From the NCBI RefSeq assembly GCF_011799805.1, contig NZ_WXUB01000004.1, positions 434,001 through 498,000 of the forward strand: a DNA stretch of 64,000 bases, given 5' to 3'. The stretch's first letter is position 1, and each line of letters begins with the position of its first letter. This stretch comes from Maribellus sediminis. GTDB taxonomy: Bacteria; Bacteroidota; Bacteroidia; Bacteroidales; Prolixibacteraceae. Position numbers and translations under genes: made by a program. Under the pieces are notes generated by a model. It did not search any database. It was not told the DNA's origin and worked only from the letters and a program-made list of their open reading frames with translations. Below are positions 33,492-43,346 of the stretch, in pieces.

Positions 33492-33928
33492 CAAACTTTC
33501 ATCCACCCATAGGATTTCATTTCAGTGTTGAGTTTCCGGATATCACTTCCAGCAGCAACGATCAGCGCTTTCAGTCGGTTTCAGGATTAACTGTTGACGT
33601 GGATACCGAAGAAATTGCGGAAGGAGGTGAGAACCGGTTCAAACACAAGGTGCCGGTGCGTACCAAGTACCCAAACCTGGTTTTAAAACGAGGTTTGCTG
33701 GTTGATTCGGAAGTGATTAAATGGTGTCGCGATGCCGTTGAAAACTTCAGTTTTAAACCAACGAACCTGATTGTGAAACTGCTGAATGAAAAACATGAGC
33801 CACTGATGAGCTGGAACGTGGTTCACGCCTATCCGGTGAAATGGAGCATGAGCGATTTTAACGCCGAAGAAAGCAAACTGGCCATCGAAACGCTGGAACT
33901 CACTTATAACTACTTCAACGTAATTTAA
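33488..33928 (+). CDS. eCIS inner tube protein 2 (Afp5-like)
   Basis: This is a second gp19-fold protein of 146 residues, related to the one before it. Matching signatures are GFHFSVEFPDITSSSNDQRF, VRTKYPNLVLKRGLLVDSE and VVHAYPVKWSMSDFNAEESK. In AFP/PVC particles the Afp5-type protein forms the tube layer nearest the baseplate, and the order here fits that role. The start codon overlaps the stop of tube protein 1 (ATGA). The gene is followed by a tiny DUF5908 gene. Confidence 0.9.
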   Translation: MTNFHPPIGFHFSVEFPDITSSSNDQRFQSVSGLTVDVDTEEIAEGGENRFKHKVPVRTKYPNLVLKRGLLVDSEVIKWCRDAVENFSFKPTNLIVKLLNEKHEPLMSWNVVHAYPVKWSMSDFNAEESKLAIETLELTYNYFNVI

Positions 33929-33930
33929 TT

Positions 33931-34092
33931 ATGCCGATAGAGATAAAGGAACTGAATATCAAGATCAATGTTTCCGGCCAATCCGAACGTCCGCAAGCAG
34001 GTGGAGGTGAACAGGAAAGCGCGCAGGAGAAGATCATTGAAGCCTGTGTGGAACAGGTGATGGAACTTTTGTCGAAAAAAGAAGAACGCTGA
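33931..34092 (+). CDS. small eCIS protein, DUF5908 family, 53 residues
   Basis: This very short gene fits exactly between tube protein 2 and the LysM adaptor. It encodes MPIEIKELNIKINVSG, then a Gly/Glu-rich linker and an amphipathic helix ending VEQVMELLSKKEER. DUF5908 proteins of 50-60 residues are found at this point of many Bacteroidota eCIS clusters. By analogy with Afp6-type small proteins it may help attach the tube to the spike complex. It starts 2 bases after the tube stop and ends 1 base before the next start. Confidence 0.85.
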   Translation: MPIEIKELNIKINVSGQSERPQAGGGEQESAQEKIIEACVEQVMELLSKKEER

Positions 34093-34093
34093 T

Positions 34094-34813
34094 ATGTCGG
34101 GAGAACTTACAAAACTGCAGATTAAAGCATACCGCGACGAACAGTTTAACAACGAAATTGCCAATGGCGAATTCAGAGCTTTACTGAATCCTGAAAAGTA
34201 TGTTTTCAAATACAAGGTTGAACAGAACAGCCGGCAGGCTTCAGGGACCAGTTCTTCCTCGCCGCGTTACAACCGTACTCCGCCCGAAGATCTGGAGTTG
34301 GAATTTATTTTCGACCGAACCGGGGTGTTGGTGAACTATGGCGAGCCTTCAACGTCCGATGACGACGAATTGTCGGTTGATGAGGGAGTTGGCGTGGCCG
34401 ACGATATCGACCTGTTCAAACGTGTGGTATTCGATTACAATGGCGATGAACACCGCCCGAATTACCTCATTATTTCGTGGGGAGCACTTTTGTTTAAAGG
34501 TGTTCTCACCGAAATGGACATTACTTTTAAATTATTCAAAGCCGACGGAACACCTTTACGTGCTTCCGCCACTGCAAAATTTAAAGGTTTTATCGAGGAT
34601 AATCTTCGGGTGGCGATCGAAAACAATTCGTCGCCCGACCTTACGCATGTTCGCATTGTGAAGGAAGGGGATACTTTGCCATTGATGACCCACCGCATTT
34701 ACGGCGATTCGAAATATTACCTCGAAGTAGCCCGTGCGAATAAGATCAGCAACTTCAGAAAATTAACCGTTGGACAGAAGATTTTCTTTCCACCCATTGA
34801 GAAAGTATCATAA
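34094..34813 (+). CDS. eCIS tube-initiation/adaptor protein with LysM domain (Afp7-like)
   Basis: This protein of 239 residues has an N-terminal CIS tube-type domain (about 1-175, with FRALLNPEKYVFKYKVEQNS and PEDLELEFIFDRTGVL). A C-terminal LysM motif (about 185-239) reads VRIVKEGDTLPLMTHRIYGD and ends VGQKIFFPPIE. In T4, gp53-like proteins with LysM join the baseplate hub to the wedge, and Afp7/Pvc7 do the same in eCIS. LysM is used here as a protein contact and need not bind peptidoglycan. It is tightly packed between DUF5908 and the spike gene. Confidence 0.9.
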   Translation: MSGELTKLQIKAYRDEQFNNEIANGEFRALLNPEKYVFKYKVEQNSRQASGTSSSSPRYNRTPPEDLELEFIFDRTGVLVNYGEPSTSDDDELSVDEGVGVADDIDLFKRVVFDYNGDEHRPNYLIISWGALLFKGVLTEMDITFKLFKADGTPLRASATAKFKGFIEDNLRVAIENNSSPDLTHVRIVKEGDTLPLMTHRIYGDSKYYLEVARANKISNFRKLTVGQKIFFPPIEKVS

Positions 34814-34815
34814 TT

Positions 34816-36561
34816 ATGCCTGAAACTCGAGTCATACCAACCGCACGGTCGGCCGACCTTGTAACTTTCAAAATACTAATTGAAGGCGAAGAATTGTCTT
34901 CAATCTACCAGGTTTTGAGCATTGCCGTGCAAAAGGAGATCAACCGGATTCCCTGGGCAAAAATCGTTTTGCTCGATGGCGATCCTGCCCAACAGGATTT
35001 TGTACTAAGCAACGAAAGTTTTTTTGTACCGGGAAAAGAGATCGAGATTAAGGCCGGTTATCACAATGAAGACGAAACTATTTTCAAAGGCATCGTTATC
35101 AGGCACAATCTGAAGATACGTTCCGACAAGGCACAGCTTGAAATTGAATGCAAAGACAAAGCTGTGAAACTAAGCATCGGGCGGAAAAGCAAGTATTTCT
35201 ACGACAGTAAAGACAGTGACATTCTGGAAGAGATCATCAGTGCACACAGTCTGGAAGCTGAAGTAGATGCAACCGAAGTGGACTATCCTGAAATGGTACA
35301 ATACCGTGTAAGCGACTGGGATTTCTGTGTTACACGCGCTCAGGCCAATGGTAAAGTTTGCGTGGTTGATGATGGCAAATTTTCAGTGCTGTCACCTGAT
35401 TATGCTCAAACCGAAAAAATGACTCTGGTGTATGGCGCTACCATTCTTGATTTTGATGCAGAAATGGATGCCCGGAACCAGTTTGCCAATGTCACCAGTT
35501 TTGGCTGGGATGTGGCCAACCAGGAAGTGTTGGAAAAGGAAGCAAATAATGCCGACGTTCAATTAAACGGAAATATTTCGGCCGGTGAGCTGGCTTCTGT
35601 AATTGAATTGGATAAGCTCGAATTACGCGATGGAAGTGCCAGTACCGATGCCGGTTTACAGGACTGGGCCAATGCGAAAAAGCTCTTTAACCAGCTGTCA
35701 AAAATCCGTGGGCGCGTTCGTTTTCAGGGCGTAGCCGATGTAAAGCCAAATACTACACTCGCGTTGTCGGGTGTGGGTGATCGTTTTAATGGGAAGGTTT
35801 ATGTATCCGCTGTTCGTCACCAGGTTGCTGAAGGTATCTGGACAACCGATGCGCAATTTGGTATCGATCCGGTTTGGTTTTCGGAAACAGTTGATATTAA
35901 CGAAATGCCGGCTGCCGGATTGCTTGGTGCGGTTAGCGGATTGCATGTGGCCAAAGTCACGCAAATTCACGACGACCCGAACGGAGAATACCGGGTTAAA
36001 GTTCGTATGCCGATTATCAACAACGACGAACAAGGCGTATGGGCGCGTGTAGCCACTCTCGATGCCGGTGATAGCCGCGGATCGTTTTTCAGACCTGAAC
36101 CTGACGACGAGGTGATTGTAGGATTTTTGAACGACGATCCAAACGATCCGGTGATTCTTGGTATGCTGAACAGTAGTGCCCTTCCTGCACCGCTTGAACC
36201 AGAAGAACCTAACAACGAAAAAGGTTTTGTAACCCGAAGCGAACTGAAATTCCTTTTCAACGACGAAAAAAAATCGATCGTTATGGAAACTCCGGGAGGA
36301 AAAACCATTACGGTTGACGATGATTCGGGCACGATCAAGATCGAAGATGAATCAGGAAATGTGAGCACTTTCGATTCAAGCGGGATAACACTCGAAAGCA
36401 GTGGAGATATTTCAATAAAGGCAACGGGCGATGTAAAAATCGAAGGAACGAATGTAAGCCTTACTGCCAATGCCGAATTTAAAGCCGAAGGCGCTGCCGG
36501 TTCAGAACTGGCATCGTCGGCGATAACAAAAGTTTCAGGATCACTAGTACAAATAAACTGA
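34816..36561 (+). CDS. eCIS central spike protein (VgrG/gp27-gp5 type, Afp8-like)
   Basis: This protein of 581 residues should form the trimeric spike below the tube. The first 370 residues are gp27-like (IYQVLSIAVQKEINRIPWAK, FFVPGKEIEIKAGYHNEDE). An OB-fold follows (about 385-455) with YRVKVRMPIINNDEQGVWAR and FRPEPDDEVIVGFLNDDPND. The C-terminal 120 residues form a beta-helical needle with ETPGGKTITVDDDSGTIKIE and repeating short strands such as GDISIKATGDVKIEG. No extra effector domain is fused at the end. The PAAR tip follows 1 base later. Confidence 0.95.
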   Translation: MPETRVIPTARSADLVTFKILIEGEELSSIYQVLSIAVQKEINRIPWAKIVLLDGDPAQQDFVLSNESFFVPGKEIEIKAGYHNEDETIFKGIVIRHNLKIRSDKAQLEIECKDKAVKLSIGRKSKYFYDSKDSDILEEIISAHSLEAEVDATEVDYPEMVQYRVSDWDFCVTRAQANGKVCVVDDGKFSVLSPDYAQTEKMTLVYGATILDFDAEMDARNQFANVTSFGWDVANQEVLEKEANNADVQLNGNISAGELASVIELDKLELRDGSASTDAGLQDWANAKKLFNQLSKIRGRVRFQGVADVKPNTTLALSGVGDRFNGKVYVSAVRHQVAEGIWTTDAQFGIDPVWFSETVDINEMPAAGLLGAVSGLHVAKVTQIHDDPNGEYRVKVRMPIINNDEQGVWARVATLDAGDSRGSFFRPEPDDEVIVGFLNDDPNDPVILGMLNSSALPAPLEPEEPNNEKGFVTRSELKFLFNDEKKSIVMETPGGKTITVDDDSGTIKIEDESGNVSTFDSSGITLESSGDISIKATGDVKIEGTNVSLTANAEFKAEGAAGSELASSAITKVSGSLVQIN

Positions 36562-36562
36562 T

Positions 36563-36853
36563 ATGCCACCTGCAGCACGAATAACAGATATGCACACCTG
36601 CCCGGCTTTTAACGGGCCTTCGTCCCATGTTGGAGGACCGATACTACCTCCGGGAGAAAGCACGGTTTTTATTGAAGGATTACCTGCAGCCCGGGTGGGA
36701 GACATGGCTACCTGTATGGGACCGCCCGACACCATTGCAATGGGATCGGGAACGGTGCTGATCGGAGGAATGCCGGCCGCTCGCGTAGGTGATCTTACCG
36801 CACACGGCGGAACAATAGTAATGGGTAGCGGAACAGTAATAATTGGAGGTTGA
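36563..36853 (+). CDS. PAAR spike-tip protein
   Basis: This protein of 96 residues sharpens the VgrG-like spike. It contains the PAAR repeats: MPPAARITDMHTCPAF at the start, LPAARVGDMATCMGPPD in the middle and MPAARVGDLTAHGGTIV near the end, with the conserved His and Cys residues that bind the structural metal. It has no extension, so it is a plain tip. The next gene starts 1 base after the stop. Confidence 0.95.
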   Translation: MPPAARITDMHTCPAFNGPSSHVGGPILPPGESTVFIEGLPAARVGDMATCMGPPDTIAMGSGTVLIGGMPAARVGDLTAHGGTIVMGSGTVIIGG

Positions 36854-36854
36854 T

Positions 36855-37265
36855 ATGAGCGAATACAATTCATTTTTAGGACGCGGTTGGAGCTTCCCTC
36901 CGGAATTCGACAAGGGTACAAAAAGCGTAAAGCTGCTGGAAGATGAGGACGACATTAAAAGCAGCCTGGAGATTTTGTTGTCAACGCGGCTGGGTGAACG
37001 AATCATGGTTCCCGATTACGGCTGTAACCTCGATGAATTGTTGTTTAAGCCTTTGAACCTGACACTGAAAACCTTTGTAATCGACCTGATAAAAAAGGCG
37101 ATCCTGTATCACGAACCACGGATAGATGTGAATAAGATCGCCATCGATCCGATCAACGAGCTGGAAGGAGAACTGCTGATCAATATCGACTATACCATTC
37201 GTTCAACAAACTCGCGGAAAAATATGGTTTTCCCATTCTATAAAACTGAAGGCAGCGAAACATAA
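36855..37265 (+). CDS. eCIS baseplate wedge protein, gp25 family (Afp9-like)
   Basis: This protein of 136 residues is of the GPW/gp25 family and links baseplate to sheath. Signatures are FLGRGWSFPPEF at the start, EDDIKSSLEILLSTRLGERI, MVPDYGCNLDELLFKPLN and a final IDYTIRSTNSRKNMVFPFY. The ATG at 36855 is preceded by GGAGG in the end of the PAAR gene, so it is preferred over an in-frame TTG at 36843. This protein triggers sheath polymerisation in related systems. Confidence 0.95.
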   Translation: MSEYNSFLGRGWSFPPEFDKGTKSVKLLEDEDDIKSSLEILLSTRLGERIMVPDYGCNLDELLFKPLNLTLKTFVIDLIKKAILYHEPRIDVNKIAIDPINELEGELLINIDYTIRSTNSRKNMVFPFYKTEGSET

Positions 37266-37276
37266 ACATCTACGAA

Positions 37277-40200
37277 ATGGCGAATTGCGGAAAAGACATA
37301 TTATTGCCTCGTGAAGGAACCGAACAACAACTTCGGTTTAATGAAGCGCTCAACCCGGCCTGGGTAAAACTCAACGATTTTGGCCTGGAAGAGTGGATGA
37401 AATTTGCCTGGGACTTTGCGGCTCACGTCAACTATTTCAATGTGAATAACGACAAGGTTCCGTCGGGTAACTGGCAGGATTTCTTCGTTTCGAAAGATGA
37501 ACTGAGCAGCTTTTTGCAGGACCTTGAAAAAGGATCGGAAATAACACCTCACCTGGCTTTATTCATAAGTTTCATAAAACTGCTGGAAACCACGCAAAAC
37601 CATTTTAACCGGCTCACCAAACGACACCTCGATTTTTACTACTCAACTATACTTCGGCTCGAAAAGCAGCCGGCAACACCTGATACCGTTCATGTACTTT
37701 TCGAACTGGCAAAAAATGCAGTTGCGGAAATAGTAAGTAAATCAACTGCGCTGGATGCCGGAAAAGATCCCGGTGGGAAAAAGCTGATCTACAAAACAAA
37801 AGATGAACTGGTAGCCAATCAGGCCAAAGTTGCTGCTTTGAAAAGCGTTTACAACGATCATGAATTTCAGAAAATAAAAGCGGCCGACGTAGCTAATTCT
37901 TACGATGGATTAGGTGCCGATTTTCCGGATAAAACTGTAAAATGGTGGCCGTTTGGTTATTATGACGTTCCGCCGGAAGGAGATGAACCCGATTTGCGGG
38001 AATATCCCGAACTGGCAGATGCTAAACTTGGATTTGCTGTTTCCGGGGAAATACTTGAGTTGCAGGAAGGCGAACGGTATGTCCAGCTCAGCCTTCAGTT
38101 TGATAGTGAGCTTTCAAAGGCATGGTCGCATGAAGAGTTAAGCGCAAACCTGAAAATACTTTGTACCGGAGAAAAAGGCTGGATTGAGGATTTGCAGATC
38201 ATTGCTGCCTATTCGAACGAGAACAATGATTTCAGTTTTATCACAGGTTCCGATTCGAGTGACTTAAGCAAACTGAACATTCTTTTTCTGATTCCGAAAG
38301 ATGAGAAAGCAGTGGTTGCTTACAATCAAAAAGTTCATGCTGAAAATTTTTCCACAACATTCCCTGTGTGCAGGATTCTGTTCAGAACTGAGAATGAAAG
38401 TGCGCATGAATTGTATCGCGATCTGGTTGGCCGGAAACTCAAAGAGCTGAACATTGACGTGGCCGTAAGCCGCATTGAAAACCTGAACCTTTATAATGAT
38501 ATTGGTGGCATTAAAGCCACAAAACCTTTCTATCCATTCGGAACACAGCCGGTAAAAAAATCGAAGTTTTATGTGGATTATGCCGAGCTTTTTAAGAAAA
38601 AGTGGAATAAGCTCAACATCAATATTGAATGGAAAAATACACCAGGCAATTTTGTTGATTGGTATTATGCTTACCGTACCAATGAAAACGCAAGATTCTC
38701 GGGTATCAATTACCTGAAAGGTATTTATGATATCTCGGAGGCAGTTTCGTCAGATTCCGGGGGGGATACTTCTACACCCAAAGTAGCGGCCAGTAAAAAA
38801 GGCAGGTTTACCGACTTTCTCACGCAATCGGCATTATCAGAGTTAGGCGATATTTCGCAATTTCCGTTCCTGACGAATACACTTATCGTTAAAAGTAATT
38901 CGCATTTCACGGCAGCGGTTGAACTCAACGAACACGAAGAATGGGTGACACAGAGCAGCCTCAATAACAAGTCGCTGTTTGAAGGTCCCGAAAACGACAT
39001 TTTCACACTTTCGCTTGATGTTGCTAATCCTGATGATAAAAAGGAAAATATTGGACCCGTGCGTTTATCGCTGAATAAGCCTTTTCTGCATGATTTATAT
39101 CCACGGTTGTATGCCCTGGCCATGGGCAGTGAGGACAAAAGTGTGTTGGTGCCCAACGAACCGTACACGCCTTTTATCGAAAAAATTACGCTTGATTATT
39201 ATGCTTCGGCTCAGCTTAAACCATCAGAAAGTGATGATGCTGTAAAAGATTTCGATTTGTATCACGAGCATCCGTTTGGGCAGGCTTTGGAAGATACTGA
39301 GCAAAAGATTTCCAACAATATTTTACCAGCAGATGAAGCAAAAGTACTGAATGCAGTACCGACTTATTGCAACGGTGGAGAATTGTACATCGGGCTGGAA
39401 AATGCTTTGCCACAACAAAATGTGTCGCTGTTGATTCAGGTTCTCGAAGGAAGTGAAAATCCGGAAGTGGAATCGTTTGTCGGCAAACAAAAGGTGGAGT
39501 GGTGGATGCTGTGTAACAACGACTGGAAACGGCTGGAACGGTCCTCCATTATTTCCAACCAAACGGATAACCTGTTAAAATCCGGCATTTTCAAATTTAA
39601 AATACCAAAAGAAGCAAGCAGTACTAATACACTGCTTCCTGCCGGAATGATGTGGTTAAAAGCCCGCATTCATAAAAAATACAACGCCGTGTCGAAAGCA
39701 ATCGGCATACATGCGCAGGCAATTGAGGCCATATTTGAAAACAATAACAACAAGCTGGATCATCTGAACGAAGGTTTGACTTCAAATACCATTAAAAAGA
39801 TGATTGTGAGGCCGCCTAGAATTAAGTCGCTTTCGCAACCTTACAACTCATTCGGAGGCCAGCCAACGGAAAGTGATTCAGCTTTTTACCGACGTGTAAG
39901 CGAACGTCTTCGACATAAAAACCGGGCCATAACACTTTGGGATTACGAGCATTTGGTGCTGCAGGAGTTTCCTGAGATTCACAAAGTAAAGTGCCTGAAT
40001 CACACCGCAACCAAGGTGGTAAACAACAAACGAAAAACCAGCTACCTGGCACCGGGAAATGTGGTGCTGGTGGTAATTCCCGACATAGTAAACAGAAACG
40101 TATTTGATATTTATAAGCCCAGGGTAAGTAAGGCAACACTAAATCGTATAGCCAATTACCTCCGGAAACTTAACTCTCCTTTGGTCAACATTCAAGTTAT

Positions 40201-40591
40201 TAATCCGGAGTACGAGGAAGTGAGGGTCGATCTGAAGGTGCAATTTAATGAGGGATTTGACGAGGTTTTTTACAAAACAGTGCTTAAAGAGGACCTCACG
40301 CGTTTGCTTTCTCCCTGGGCTTTTGATACGAAGGCCGTCATCAGTTTTGGGCTTTCGCTGCACAAAAGCATCATCATCGATTATGTTGAAAAATTGAAGT
40401 ATGTGGATTTTGTAAGCGATGTTAAGCTGTTTCAAACCAATGCTGCAACCGGAGCAGAAACAGAGGTGAAAATCGCTGTCCCGAACAGTCCTGAGGCCAT
40501 TTTAGTATCCTCGAAAATTCACGTGGTAGGCGATGCCGAGAATAATTGTTCAAACACCATAACCGAACCTGCAGAATCATGTCAGAGTTAA
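37277..40591 (+). CDS. eCIS baseplate wedge protein, gp6/baseplate J type (Afp11-like), 1104 residues
   Basis: This large protein forms the inner iris of the baseplate. The C-terminal third has the baseplate-J signature: FGGQPTESDSAFYRRVSERL, HKNRAITLWDYEHLVLQEFP and EIHKVKCLNHTATKVVNNKR, then the NPEYEEVRVDLKVQF strand segment. The first 750 residues have no named domain but hold beta-rich repeats that may form a periphery. It is longer than Afp11 (about 930 residues or less in other systems, by my recollection). The next gene starts 13 bases before its stop, so both are translated together. Confidence 0.9.
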   Translation: MANCGKDILLPREGTEQQLRFNEALNPAWVKLNDFGLEEWMKFAWDFAAHVNYFNVNNDKVPSGNWQDFFVSKDELSSFLQDLEKGSEITPHLALFISFIKLLETTQNHFNRLTKRHLDFYYSTILRLEKQPATPDTVHVLFELAKNAVAEIVSKSTALDAGKDPGGKKLIYKTKDELVANQAKVAALKSVYNDHEFQKIKAADVANSYDGLGADFPDKTVKWWPFGYYDVPPEGDEPDLREYPELADAKLGFAVSGEILELQEGERYVQLSLQFDSELSKAWSHEELSANLKILCTGEKGWIEDLQIIAAYSNENNDFSFITGSDSSDLSKLNILFLIPKDEKAVVAYNQKVHAENFSTTFPVCRILFRTENESAHELYRDLVGRKLKELNIDVAVSRIENLNLYNDIGGIKATKPFYPFGTQPVKKSKFYVDYAELFKKKWNKLNINIEWKNTPGNFVDWYYAYRTNENARFSGINYLKGIYDISEAVSSDSGGDTSTPKVAASKKGRFTDFLTQSALSELGDISQFPFLTNTLIVKSNSHFTAAVELNEHEEWVTQSSLNNKSLFEGPENDIFTLSLDVANPDDKKENIGPVRLSLNKPFLHDLYPRLYALAMGSEDKSVLVPNEPYTPFIEKITLDYYASAQLKPSESDDAVKDFDLYHEHPFGQALEDTEQKISNNILPADEAKVLNAVPTYCNGGELYIGLENALPQQNVSLLIQVLEGSENPEVESFVGKQKVEWWMLCNNDWKRLERSSIISNQTDNLLKSGIFKFKIPKEASSTNTLLPAGMMWLKARIHKKYNAVSKAIGIHAQAIEAIFENNNNKLDHLNEGLTSNTIKKMIVRPPRIKSLSQPYNSFGGQPTESDSAFYRRVSERLRHKNRAITLWDYEHLVLQEFPEIHKVKCLNHTATKVVNNKRKTSYLAPGNVVLVVIPDIVNRNVFDIYKPRVSKATLNRIANYLRKLNSPLVNIQVINPEYEEVRVDLKVQFNEGFDEVFYKTVLKEDLTRLLSPWAFDTKAVISFGLSLHKSIIIDYVEKLKYVDFVSDVKLFQTNAATGAETEVKIAVPNSPEAILVSSKIHVVGDAENNCSNTITEPAESCQS

Positions 40592-43335
40592 ACGAACATA
40601 TTACCATACCCAAAAATGTGGCTTCGGGCGACGACCTCGATTATGCATTCCTGCGCCAAAAAGGGCAGGAGTACATCGAAAAACTGTCCGGGAATATTTG
40701 GACGGATTATAACGAGCACGATCCCGGAATAACGGTACTCGAAATGCTGAGCTATGCGATTACCGATCTGGGTGCGCGCATTTCAATGCCGATCGAGAAC
40801 ATACTCACTCCTTCGGGAAATACACCCATCAAAGATCAGTTTTTCGCGGCAACTCAAATTCTTCCATCAAAACCGGTGACTGAAGCCGATTACCGAAAGT
40901 TGTTTATCGACATTGAAGGGGTAAAAAACTGCTGGCTTAAAAAATATGAAAAAACAGTTCATGTAGATTGTAAAAACGACCTGCTGAGCTATGATCCTGC
41001 CGATTTTGAAGGTCTTGAAGAACAGGAGAAAAAGCAGTTCATCATTAACGGGCTTTACAAAATTGTAGTGGATTACGACGAACGAGTGCTCGAAAAAGCC
41101 AATGATAAGGATGAAAAGATTGAGGCAATTAACCAACAAATCATAAGCACTTACCACGATAACCGCAATCTTTGCGAAGATCTGGTTGAGGTTGAAGAGG
41201 TGAAAACGCATTCCATCCAGGTGTGTGCCAGCATTGAACTCGATCCCGAAGTCGACGAAGAAAAAGTTCATGCCCGGGTGTTGCGCGCCATCGATACTTA
41301 TTTTTCTCCCAAACTCTGGTTTTATACGTTACAACAACAATTTGAAAAAGGGTATTCAACCGACCAGATCTTTGAAGGACCGTTGTTGGAACATGGTTTC
41401 ATTGATCCGAATGAACTTGAAAATGCCCGTTTGAGGACTGAGATTCGCTTGTCGGATATTGTTCAGCTCATCATGAAAATTGAAGGTGTAAAACTCATCA
41501 AAGATATTTCGATTAGCGATTGTAAAAATCCCGGAGAAGATAAAGATGTTTGGCTGGTTTGCGTGGATGAGGGCAAAAAGCCGGTTCGCTGCGATTTGAG
41601 TGCATTTAGTTACTACAAAGGAGTACTTCCGGTAAACGTAAACAGTAAAAAGGTTAAGGAATACATTGCCGAACTGGAAGCCGAAGAAGAGGCAAAACAG
41701 GCGCTTGCCGGCCTCGATAATGAAATTCCGGTTCCCGCTGGTGAATACCTCGAAACCGGTGAAACAACAACAATCCAGAACGATTTTCCCGAAACCTACG
41801 GAATCGGGCAGGTGGGCTTGAATTCGCGGGCTTCGGTTGCGCGAAAAGCTCAGGCCAAACAACTAAAAGCCTACCTCTTGTTTTTCGACCAGATTTTTGC
41901 TTCCTACTTCGCGCATCTGGAAAAAGTTAAAGAGTTGCTTTCGGTTGACAATAATGCGGAGACCACGTATTTTACGCAGCTTGTAAACGATATTAAAGGT
42001 TTCAACGACCTGGTGGAAGATTATCCTGAAAACGATAAACTGCTGACCAAAAAATTGCTGTCGAAACTCGATGATAGTGTTACCCGAAAGAATCAGTTGC
42101 TCGATCATTTGCTGGCGCGCTTTGCCGAAAAATTCAGCCAGTATTCATTTTTAATGAAGGAATTGTATGGTAATTATGCCGATCAGACGGTTGTAGCTGC
42201 CAAACAGACTTTTCTTTCGGAATATGGCGAGAAATCAGAAATAGTTGACGGGAAGAAAAAAATTACCAACAAAGGAATAAGCAACTGGCGGGGTAGTGCC
42301 TTTAATTATTTTAATCAGGAGCCTGAAAATCTGTGGGATACGGATAACGTAGCCGGTGCACAGAAACGCATTGCGCGCCTGTGTGGAGTAAGGGATTTTA
42401 CCCGGCGAAATCTTTCCACTTCGAATGTTGAAATATACAATCTTGAAGACATCGACGGTAAAACGGTTTACCGCTGGAGGATCAGGAATAATGAAGGAGA
42501 AGCTGTGCTTTCGGCAACCGTAAATTACAAGGCACCACGATTTGCACGCGAAGAGATGTATCAGTCGATCGTTAAGGTAGTAGAGACCGATCCCGAGATC
42601 ATTGAGGAAGCATTTCTGAATCGTATTAACGATGAGGCTGAAGTTGGAAATTTTGAAATTCAGAAAGCAGAAAGCGGAAAATATTCCTTCGATGTAATCA
42701 ACCTGAACGCTGATCCTGACAGCACCGACCGAATAATCGCTCGACAGTTTTTGTACCACGATACACAGGACGAACTGAAACAGGCTATTCTGGATTTAAT
42801 CCATTTCCTGCGCAAAGAGTTTGGCGAAGAGGGAATGTATATGGTAGAGCACATCCTGTTGCGCCCCGATGTAACAGGCGACGCGGGTTTAAAAGATCAG
42901 TTTATGTCGGTTTGTACCGATAACTGCGAAAGCTGCGAACCGATCGATCCTTATTCCTATCGCGTAACTGTGGTTTTACCCGGATGGACCTACCGTTTCG
43001 GAAACATGGATTTCAGAAATTTCATGGAAGACCTGATCCGTCGTGAATTGCCGGCCCATGTTCTGGCGCGCGTTTGCTGGATTGGCGAACCAAAAGGTTG
43101 GGTGGATGATGATAAGAACGATATGGTTCAGTTTGAAGAAGCATACAAGGATTTTCTGCTTTCAAAAACAAAATCAGGACAGAAACAAGATGAGACTAAG
43201 CTTAATAAGCTGATTAAATCGCTCGAACAGCTGAATTCGATTTACCCTGCAGGCCGGTTGATCGATTGCGATGATGAGGAAGATTCATTGGAAGGCCGGA
43301 TAATACTGGGCCGCACAAATATTGGAAACCTTTAA
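40579..43335 (+). CDS. eCIS baseplate protein, Afp12-like, 918 residues
   Basis: This is a second large baseplate wedge protein. The start MSELNEHITIPKNVASGDDL followed by GNIWTDYNEHDPGITVLEML and SYAITDLGARISMPIENILT is characteristic of Afp12/gp7-type eCIS proteins. A middle section (about 430-560) is helical. Near the end VEHILLRPD, CTDNCESCEPIDPYSY, RVTVVLPGWTYRFGNMDF and RRELPAHVLARVCWIG are seen, also typical. The start at 40579 overlaps the upstream gene by 13 bases. The longer frame to 40546 adds only out-of-context residues. Together with the gp6-type protein it forms the wedge heterodimer. Confidence 0.9.
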   Translation: MSELNEHITIPKNVASGDDLDYAFLRQKGQEYIEKLSGNIWTDYNEHDPGITVLEMLSYAITDLGARISMPIENILTPSGNTPIKDQFFAATQILPSKPVTEADYRKLFIDIEGVKNCWLKKYEKTVHVDCKNDLLSYDPADFEGLEEQEKKQFIINGLYKIVVDYDERVLEKANDKDEKIEAINQQIISTYHDNRNLCEDLVEVEEVKTHSIQVCASIELDPEVDEEKVHARVLRAIDTYFSPKLWFYTLQQQFEKGYSTDQIFEGPLLEHGFIDPNELENARLRTEIRLSDIVQLIMKIEGVKLIKDISISDCKNPGEDKDVWLVCVDEGKKPVRCDLSAFSYYKGVLPVNVNSKKVKEYIAELEAEEEAKQALAGLDNEIPVPAGEYLETGETTTIQNDFPETYGIGQVGLNSRASVARKAQAKQLKAYLLFFDQIFASYFAHLEKVKELLSVDNNAETTYFTQLVNDIKGFNDLVEDYPENDKLLTKKLLSKLDDSVTRKNQLLDHLLARFAEKFSQYSFLMKELYGNYADQTVVAAKQTFLSEYGEKSEIVDGKKKITNKGISNWRGSAFNYFNQEPENLWDTDNVAGAQKRIARLCGVRDFTRRNLSTSNVEIYNLEDIDGKTVYRWRIRNNEGEAVLSATVNYKAPRFAREEMYQSIVKVVETDPEIIEEAFLNRINDEAEVGNFEIQKAESGKYSFDVINLNADPDSTDRIIARQFLYHDTQDELKQAILDLIHFLRKEFGEEGMYMVEHILLRPDVTGDAGLKDQFMSVCTDNCESCEPIDPYSYRVTVVLPGWTYRFGNMDFRNFMEDLIRRELPAHVLARVCWIGEPKGWVDDDKNDMVQFEEAYKDFLLSKTKSGQKQDETKLNKLIKSLEQLNSIYPAGRLIDCDDEEDSLEGRIILGRTNIGNL

Positions 43336-43346
43336 TTACAGAAGTG